Source: Roseburia sp. CAG:303 (GTDB lineage: Bacteria > Bacillota > Clostridia > Lachnospirales > Lachnospiraceae). From it: 12,201 nt of DNA. The notes beneath the pieces were generated by a model that worked only from the letters and a program-made list of their open reading frames with translations, had not been told where the DNA came from and did no database searches. The stretch's first letter is position 1. The number at the start of each line of letters is the position of its first letter. Of the stretch, positions 7,425 through 12,201 are shown in pieces. Location of the stretch: the NCBI GenBank assembly GCA_000437755.1, contig FR900166.1, positions 23,195 to 35,395 of the forward strand, given 5' to 3'. A program made the translations under genes and the position numbers.

Positions 7425-8435
7425 ATGGCAACTTCTGTGATCAGTTCTTCCCAGAAAGAATCTATATTTATGAATATGAGTGACGGGGTCATTCTTATGA
7501 ATGACCGGCACGAAATTACTTATCTGAATCCGGCTGCCGAAGTGATTTTCGGCATTACAAAAACGGATGAAGAAACTATTTCCTGCGACAGACTTACCAG
7601 AAATAAAAGCAATAAAAGCTTTAACCGCCTAATGTCCAGTGTATGGAAAAAGAACCAAAAATCAGACACTTCCCTTGTCAGCTATGATAATGGCAGTGAG
7701 AAAAAAATACTAAATCTGCGTATCAGCCGCATCCGTCAGGGCAGCGGAATTATGCTTCTGGCAGAGGATGTCACGTCTACACACATGCTGAAACAGCATG
7801 AAAAAGACTGTGCTTTAATTTTCGCTGGACTGATTATCTGCATTTGTGTCTATTTATCAGCATGGAGTCTGATAAATTTTACACTGGGGATTCATTTAAA
7901 GACCTCAGTCTACACCATGGTCATCGAAGGAATTGCTTTCCTTCTGTTTCTGGAGGTCATTTTCTTCACAAGCCTTACATTCAGTGACATCGGAATCTTT
8001 GTCCGGCCCTCAAAATTACTGAAGAGTTTTATCTCTTCCCTGCCGCTCGCAGCCGGTGCCTGCATTGTTATGGTAATGATTAATGTAATTCTCCGCTTCA
8101 GCGGCCACCCGATAAAACCTTATTTTATCGGTGGTTCTTTCCAGGGGGCATACACTTATATCTTTACAGCCATTCTGCAGGAATTTCTCTCACGAGGTGT
8201 CATACAGACTTCTGTAAAGGCACTTATGCAGGTAAAATACCAGAAGTTCTTCAGTATTTTTCTTACTTCTTTATTATTTTCCCTGATGCATCTTCCATTT
8301 GATTTTCCTTTTATGGCAGCAGCATTTCTGTTAAGCATTACTCTCGGTATCGTCTATGAAAAACAGGGCAATATCTGGGGCTGTGCATTTCTCCACTGGA
8401 GCTGCGGCTACCTCGCCATGGCAATGTTTTTCTAA
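7425..8435 (+). CDS. PAS domain fused to CPBP (Rce1/CAAX-protease-like) membrane domain
   Basis: This 336-residue protein has an N-terminal cytoplasmic PAS-like domain (about 12-117), with MSDGVILMNDRHEITYLNPAAE and the closing strand MLLAEDVT. About seven membrane segments follow, beginning near residue 128. The second part matches the CPBP/Rce1 intramembrane protease family in motif order: QEFLSRG (252-258) for the usual EExxxRG, FSLMH (285-289) for FxxxH, and HWSCG (324-328) for HxxxN. The first Glu is Gln and the last Asn is Gly, so two residues expected at the active site are changed and proteolysis is doubtful. I chose ATG at 7425 because AAAGGAG lies 7 bases upstream and a promoter precedes it; the frame stays open upstream to 7272, but that stretch overlaps the divergent gene and its promoter. 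The gene seems monocistronic. I infer a membrane sensor or regulator; the ligand and target are unknown. Confidence 0.8.
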   Translation: MATSVISSSQKESIFMNMSDGVILMNDRHEITYLNPAAEVIFGITKTDEETISCDRLTRNKSNKSFNRLMSSVWKKNQKSDTSLVSYDNGSEKKILNLRISRIRQGSGIMLLAEDVTSTHMLKQHEKDCALIFAGLIICICVYLSAWSLINFTLGIHLKTSVYTMVIEGIAFLLFLEVIFFTSLTFSDIGIFVRPSKLLKSFISSLPLAAGACIVMVMINVILRFSGHPIKPYFIGGSFQGAYTYIFTAILQEFLSRGVIQTSVKALMQVKYQKFFSIFLTSLLFSLMHLPFDFPFMAAAFLLSITLGIVYEKQGNIWGCAFLHWSCGYLAMAMFF

Positions 8436-9169
8436 TAATCTACTTTGATCAGGCAGAGTCCTTCCGCAGGTGCGGTCGGTCCTGCCTGCTGTCTGTCTTT
8501 TGCCTCTAATATTTCCTTTACCTGTTCCGGCGGTATCTTTCCCTTTCCAACTTCCAAAAGTGTTCCGACAAGGATTCTTACCATATTTTGTAAAAATCCT
8601 GTTCCGTGAAAAGTAAAATAGATATATCCCTTACTTCTGCGTACCTCAATCTTATCCACAATGCGTATCGTTGATTTCTTCATCTTCGGATTTCCGCAGA
8701 AACTCTTATAATCGTGTTCTCCTTCCAGATATACGGCTGCCTGTTTCATCCTGTCCACATCCACGGTTTCTATCAGCTTTGTGACATATTTCCGGTTAAA
8801 TACCGGCTTTACCGGACCGTCATAACAGGTATAACAGTACGTCTTTCCTGCTGCCTTGTACCTGGCATGAAACCGGGGTGAAGCTTCCCTTACTTCCAGA
8901 ACAGCGATATCATCCGGAAGATACCGATTCATATAATCCCGTATCTCATCCTCTGTTTTGTCCGTTTCAAATATTGCATTCGCCGTCATCTCTTTTGCAT
9001 GTACTCCGGCATCCGTCCTTCCCGCACCGATGACATCAATAAATGTTCCGCACATAATTTCCAATACGGATTCTAATTTTCCCTGTATGGTATCACGATC
9101 CGGCTGATGTTCCCAGCCGTAATATCTTGTTCCATCGTAACTGATGGTCATTTTATAATTCTTTTCCAT
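8432..9169 (-). CDS. truA: tRNA pseudouridine(38-40) synthase TruA
   Basis: TruA converts uridines 38-40 in the tRNA anticodon arm to pseudouridine. The catalytic aspartate is D53 in GAGRTDAGVHA. The family opening MTISYDGTRYYGW and the late motif FLQNMVRILVGTLLEVGKG are intact. The length is 245 residues from the chosen start. I chose ATG at 9169 because MEKNYKMTISYDG matches the usual short lead-in. ATG codons at 9178 and 9184 are possible, but none of the three has a strong ribosome site. The longest open frame begins with TTG at 9217, inside a terminator-like hairpin, and is rejected. The stop overlaps that of the convergent PAS-CPBP gene. No clear promoter was found; read-through from iscS-iscU is possible. 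Confidence 0.93.
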   Translation of the reverse strand: MEKNYKMTISYDGTRYYGWEHQPDRDTIQGKLESVLEIMCGTFIDVIGAGRTDAGVHAKEMTANAIFETDKTEDEIRDYMNRYLPDDIAVLEVREASPRFHARYKAAGKTYCYTCYDGPVKPVFNRKYVTKLIETVDVDRMKQAAVYLEGEHDYKSFCGNPKMKKSTIRIVDKIEVRRSKGYIYFTFHGTGFLQNMVRILVGTLLEVGKGKIPPEQVKEILEAKDRQQAGPTAPAEGLCLIKVDY

Positions 9170-9190
9170 GTATTCCATATCCATTTCTAT

Positions 9191-9224
9191 ATAAAATAAG
9201 CCGGCTGCTTGACACAACCGGCTT
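9191..9224 (-). terminator. Terminator-like hairpin after iscU
   Basis: Minus-strand RNA forms a 10-bp stem with one U-G wobble (AAGCCGGTTG with CAGCCGGCTT, 9198-9224) around a seven-base loop. It is followed by TATTTTAT. It begins 20 bases after the iscU stop and ends about 28 bases before the truA start. The T-run is broken by an A, so termination may be partial, which would allow some truA transcription from the iscS promoter. Confidence 0.68.
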
Positions 9225-9244
9225 TATTCTATCATACTTTGTCC

Positions 9245-9667
9245 TTATTCACAATGGGCACAGCTAACTTCTTTGAATTTTTCCTTATCATAAGGAATAC
9301 CATTTTTATCGTAATAATCTTTTACTGCTGCCTTTACTGCTTCTTCTGCCAGAACGGAACAGTGAATCTTATGAGTAGGAAGTCCGTCAAGAGCCTCAAC
9401 AACTGCCTTGTTGGAAAGTTCCAGAGCATCTTCAATCTTCTTTCCTTTTATCATCTCTGTTGCCATGGAGCTGGTTGCAATCGCAGAACCACATCCGAAT
9501 GTGTTAAATTTAACATCGGAAATCACACCATCATTTACTTTGATATACATTTTCATGATATCTCCGCATTTTGCATTTCCTACTTCACCGATTCCATCGG
9601 CATCATCCATTTTACCTACATTTCTTGGATTCTGAAAATGATCCATTACCTTTTCACTATATAACAT
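9245..9667 (-). CDS. iscU: Fe-S cluster assembly scaffold protein, IscU/NifU N-terminal type
   Basis: This scaffold receives sulfur from the cysteine desulfurase encoded just upstream and assembles a [2Fe-2S] cluster. The three ligand cysteines are present: C34 in NAKCGD with the adjacent D36, C59 in FGCGSA and C103 in IHCSVLAEEA. The protein has 140 residues, as expected for a single-domain IscU. It ends in an extra pair of cysteines, SCAHCE (C136 and C139), outside the core fold. The start is ATG at 9667, which overlaps the end of iscS by 11 bases; the ribosome site GGGAGAAAG lies within iscS. Overlap and order point to coupled translation. It could equally be named nifU in the two-gene nifS-nifU style of clostridia. 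Confidence 0.94.
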   Translation of the reverse strand: MLYSEKVMDHFQNPRNVGKMDDADGIGEVGNAKCGDIMKMYIKVNDGVISDVKFNTFGCGSAIATSSMATEMIKGKKIEDALELSNKAVVEALDGLPTHKIHCSVLAEEAVKAAVKDYYDKNGIPYDKEKFKEVSCAHCE

Positions 9668-10844
9668 GTTTTCTTTCTCCCTTCTCTAATTCTTCCCATA
9701 CCGGTGACATATTTCTCAGATAAGTTACTACTTCCGGTACGCTTTTGATAATATGCTGAATCTCTTCTTCTGTATTGTATTCTCCAATCGAAAGCCTTAA
9801 AGAACCATGTGCCACTTCATGAGGAAGTCCCAGTGCTAAAAGCACATGACTTGGATCCAGGGAACCTGATGTACAGGCAGATCCGGAAGATGCTTCGATT
9901 CCCTTTGCATCAAGGAGTAACAGGAGAGACTCTCCTTCAATCCCTTCAAAACAGAAGTTTACAGTTCCTGGAAGTCTGTGTTCCCTGTCACCATTTAAAA
10001 CAGAATGCGGAATCTTGCTTAAATTCTCAATCAGTTCCTCACGGAATGCAATAATCTTCTTCTGGTTTTCTTCCATACGGTCACAGGCTTCTTTGAATGC
10101 TACTGCCATGCCGCAGATAGCCGGAATATCTTCTGTACCTGCACGTTTGCCACGTTCCTGTGCACCGCCTTCGATCAGGTTAAAGAGACGGATTCCCTTC
10201 TTTGCATAAAGTACACCAATTCCCTTTGGTCCGTGGAACTTATGTGCGGAAATAGATAACATATCAATGTTATCAGCCTGTACATCAATCTTGACATGAG
10301 CTGCAGCCTGTACTGCATCAGTGTGGAAAGGTACACCTTTTTCACGACATACCGCACCGATTTCACGGATTGGCTGAATCGTTCCGATCTCGTTATTTGC
10401 ATACATAATAGTAACCAGTGCAGTATCCTCACGGATAGCATCCTTTACTTGTTCTGCTGTTACCAGTCCGTTTTTGTGGACATCAAGATAAGTAACTTCA
10501 AATCCCTGTTTCTCGAGCTTCTTCAATGTATGAAGAACTGCATGATGTTCAAATGCTGTAGTTACGATATGTTTCTTTCCTTTTAATTTTCCTGCTTCTG
10601 CCGCGGAAAGAATCGCCTGATTATCTGCCTCACTTCCGCCTGAAGTAAAATAAATATCCTTTACGTCTGCGTTTAAGCAGTCCGCAATTGTTTTTCTTGC
10701 CTCAAAGAGCTTCTCTGCTGCTCTCTGTCCCACTGTATGAAGACTGGATGCATTTCCGAAGAACTCATCCATACATAATATCATTTCATTCTTTGCAGCT
10801 TCACTTATTTTTGTTGTTGCCGCATTATCTGCATATACCTGCAT
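9657..10844 (-). CDS. iscS: Cysteine desulfurase, IscS/NifS type
   Basis: This PLP enzyme converts cysteine to alanine and passes the sulfane sulfur to the IscU scaffold. The PLP lysine is K202 in SISAHKFHGPKG. The active-site His is in EHHAVL (99-104). The catalytic cysteine is C324 in the long mobile loop SSGSACTSGSLDPSH, which marks a group I (IscS/NifS) enzyme and not a SufS. The length is 395 residues. The start is ATG at 10844, giving MQVYADNAATT directly after a strong ribosome site (GAGAGGAAAG). The frame stays open upstream to 10991, but that part covers the promoter and is not family-like. It forms an operon with iscU and is probably controlled by the palindrome over its transcription start. 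Confidence 0.96.
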   Translation of the reverse strand: MQVYADNAATTKISEAAKNEMILCMDEFFGNASSLHTVGQRAAEKLFEARKTIADCLNADVKDIYFTSGGSEADNQAILSAAEAGKLKGKKHIVTTAFEHHAVLHTLKKLEKQGFEVTYLDVHKNGLVTAEQVKDAIREDTALVTIMYANNEIGTIQPIREIGAVCREKGVPFHTDAVQAAAHVKIDVQADNIDMLSISAHKFHGPKGIGVLYAKKGIRLFNLIEGGAQERGKRAGTEDIPAICGMAVAFKEACDRMEENQKKIIAFREELIENLSKIPHSVLNGDREHRLPGTVNFCFEGIEGESLLLLLDAKGIEASSGSACTSGSLDPSHVLLALGLPHEVAHGSLRLSIGEYNTEEEIQHIIKSVPEVVTYLRNMSPVWEELEKGERKHVI

Positions 10845-10870
10845 ATCTTTCCTCTCTTTCTGACACTTTC

Positions 10871-10897
10871 TATATCCTATGTCTTTTATAGGATATA
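10871..10897. promoter_or_regulatory. Perfect 10-bp inverted repeat at the iscS transcription start (putative operator)
   Basis: TATATCCTAT and ATAGGATATA form exact inverted arms around a seven-base spacer. The repeat touches the last base of the -10 element of the iscS promoter and covers about +1 to +20. Because the predicted start near 10890 lies inside the first arm, an RNA hairpin would be incomplete, so a protein operator is the better reading. An Rrf2/IscR-type repressor is the natural candidate for an isc operon, but no such gene is in the window. Confidence 0.65.
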
Positions 10898-10925
10898 AGA
10901 TAGCATTAAATTCCCATCTTGTCAA
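10897..10925 (-). promoter_or_regulatory. SigA-type promoter of iscS-iscU
   Basis: The minus strand has a perfect -35 TTGACA (10920-10925), a 17-base spacer and the -10 TATCTT (10897-10902). A TG one base before the -10 makes it extended. Transcription should begin near 10890, leaving a leader of about 45 bases. Confidence 0.75.
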
Positions 10926-10943
10926 TAGGAATTTATATTTTTC

Positions 10944-10972
10944 TTGACTTTCCCTAAAATATATAAGACAAT
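10944..10972 (+). promoter_or_regulatory. Possible promoter of tmcAL
   Basis: TTGACT (10944-10949) and GACAAT (10967-10972) are spaced by 17 bases on the plus strand, about 36 bases before the tmcAL start codon. The -35 is good and the -10 is only a 4 of 6 match. Its -35 lies 18 bases from the -35 of the divergent iscS promoter. Confidence 0.45.
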
Positions 10973-11008
10973 AGAGTAAATAATAATACATTCAGAAATG
11001 AGGATTTT

Positions 11009-12201
11009 ATGAAAACTGTTGGAATTATTGCGGAATATAACCCTTTTCATTTTGGACACCGTTATCATATCAAGCAGGCAAAAGAGAGAACCGGAGCAGA
11101 TCTTGCCATTATCATGATGAGCGGAAATTATGTGCAGCGCGGCACTCCTGCGTATCTGGACAAATATACGCGTGCCGGGGTTGCCTTAAAAAACGGTGCA
11201 GATCTTGTTCTGGAGCTTCCTCTTATTTACGCATGCTCCAGTGCCGAAATCTTTGCAACTGGTGCCGTCTCACTCCTGAATAAAACAGGGATTACTGATT
11301 TTCTCTGTTTTGGGACGGAAAATGCCGATACGGATGAGCTGTATCAGGCAGCCGTTCTTTTAAATGAAGAACCTGCTGAATTTAAAAGCCTGTTAAAAAG
11401 TGAATTAAAATCAGGTCTTTCTTTTCCTGCCGCCCGTATGAAAGCATTAACCCTTTGCTGTCCGGGACTGAAGCATACACTGTCTTCCCCGAATAATATC
11501 CTGGGGCTGGAATACCTGCGTGCCATGTTAAATACCAGAAGCACCATGACACCGCTTGCCATAAAGCGGATATATGCCGGATATCATGATACTGCCGGTG
11601 ATTTTCCGCAGTACAGTGCCTCCGCCCTGCGTGCTTTAGATAATGTAGAACTTCTTTCTTCCATAGACACATTGTATACAGAACAGTTTCACCAGACATT
11701 TCCAGTATACCCGAAAGATTTTGATTTAATACTCGGAGAACGCCTGTTGTCCGCCTGCCATAATAATCTGCTGACGGAATATGCCGATGTCAATATGGAT
11801 CTGGCTAACAGTATTAAGAATCATATGGACGAATATCAGGGATTTGAAGAATTTATTGATATTTTAAAGAAAAAGCATCTGACGCATACCAGAATTTCAC
11901 GGAGCCTGCTTCATATTATGCTGGGACTTACACAGGATTCCCTGAAATATGCATTGGATACCCATGCACCGCAATATGTCCGTGTGCTGGGATTTACAGA
12001 AAAAGGAAGATCCCTTATCGGAAAATTTTCCCCTGGCATGATTCCTCTGATCAAAACATCAGACTATAAGAATCAGCTTAAGAATTCGACGGATCTGATG
12101 ATTTTCCGGCAGAATCTTCTTGCGGACGAGCTTTACCGCATGACTGCCGCTTATAAATACCACAGCTCCATCCCGACGGAGTTTACCTATCGAATACAGC
12201 C
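11009..12201 (+). CDS. tmcAL: tRNA(Met) cytidine acetate ligase TmcAL (YlbM), cut by right window edge
   Basis: TmcAL uses ATP and acetate to make N4-acetylcytidine at wobble position 34 of elongator tRNA-Met. The N-terminal nucleotidyltransferase signature is clear: GIIAEYNPFHFGH, with H14 and H17 of the HxGH-like motif, followed by MSGNYVQRGTPA. The family segment SSPNNILGLEYL is also present. The frame is open for 397 codons to the end of the window, and the last residues (PTEFTYRIQ) resemble the usual C-terminus, so only a few residues should be missing. The start is ATG at 11009 with GAGG 5 bases upstream. It diverges from iscS across 164 bases that hold both promoters. Older annotations call this family a conserved hypothetical or nucleotidyltransferase. 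Confidence 0.94.
   Translation, partial: MKTVGIIAEYNPFHFGHRYHIKQAKERTGADLAIIMMSGNYVQRGTPAYLDKYTRAGVALKNGADLVLELPLIYACSSAEIFATGAVSLLNKTGITDFLCFGTENADTDELYQAAVLLNEEPAEFKSLLKSELKSGLSFPAARMKALTLCCPGLKHTLSSPNNILGLEYLRAMLNTRSTMTPLAIKRIYAGYHDTAGDFPQYSASALRALDNVELLSSIDTLYTEQFHQTFPVYPKDFDLILGERLLSACHNNLLTEYADVNMDLANSIKNHMDEYQGFEEFIDILKKKHLTHTRISRSLLHIMLGLTQDSLKYALDTHAPQYVRVLGFTEKGRSLIGKFSPGMIPLIKTSDYKNQLKNSTDLMIFRQNLLADELYRMTAAYKYHSSIPTEFTYRIQ

Noticed and set aside
8652..8660. Second exact TTATCCACA nonamer
   Set aside because: It lies in the truA coding region, encoding ordinary residues (IVDKI), with no cluster of boxes or AT-rich unwinding element to suggest an origin.
9209..9664. Open frame of 151 codons on the plus strand antisense to iscU
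   Set aside because: It mirrors the iscU coding sequence almost exactly, and its Phe/Ile-rich product looks like reverse-strand translation.
10845..10991. In-frame upstream extension of iscS
   Set aside because: It spans the promoter and inverted repeat, and its translation does not resemble the family; ATG 10844 has a strong ribosome site.

Overview
The window looks like chromosomal core sequence from a low-to-moderate GC Firmicute of the class Clostridia, most likely a Lachnospiraceae-type gut bacterium. The grounds are AGGAGG-like ribosome sites before nearly every gene, a two-gene iscS-iscU pair, a tmcAL (YlbM) gene, a Firmicutes-type LexA box and an adjacent parE-parC pair. The family assignment rests on general gene style and not on a search. 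No rRNA, tRNA, insertion sequence, prophage or CRISPR array is visible, and no gap between genes exceeds about 170 bases.

Layout: (1) Positions 1-5630 on the minus strand hold a five-gene operon, read right to left: a GNAT acetyltransferase, parE, parC, greA and a nitrilase-family hydrolase cut by the left edge. It starts at a strong TTGACA/TAAGAT promoter directly followed by a perfect GAAC-N4-GTTC palindrome, which is a canonical LexA (SOS) box. (2) Positions 5661-6646 hold uppP with its own promoter and terminator. (3) Positions 6661-7323 hold a HAD phosphatase on the minus strand. It diverges from a plus-strand gene (7425-8435) that fuses a PAS sensor domain to a CPBP/Rce1-type membrane protease-like domain with altered catalytic residues. 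(4) Positions 8432-9169 hold truA, which meets the PAS-CPBP gene tail to tail with overlapping stop codons. (5) Positions 9191-10925 hold the iron-sulfur cluster genes iscS and iscU, with overlapping reading frames, a strong promoter, a perfect 10-bp inverted repeat over the predicted transcription start, and a terminator. (6) From 11009 to the right edge runs tmcAL, for wobble-base modification of elongator tRNA-Met, lacking only its last few residues.

How the genes fit together: most are housekeeping functions, namely DNA topology, transcript cleavage, peptidoglycan lipid-carrier recycling, tRNA modification and Fe-S assembly. Two pieces of regulation stand out. The LexA box places topoisomerase IV, GreA and two small enzyme genes under probable DNA-damage control. 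The palindrome at the iscS promoter suggests feedback repression, probably by an Rrf2/IscR-type regulator that lies outside the window. The least explained gene is the PAS-CPBP fusion, which looks like a membrane sensor built on a protease fold and has no obvious partner nearby.
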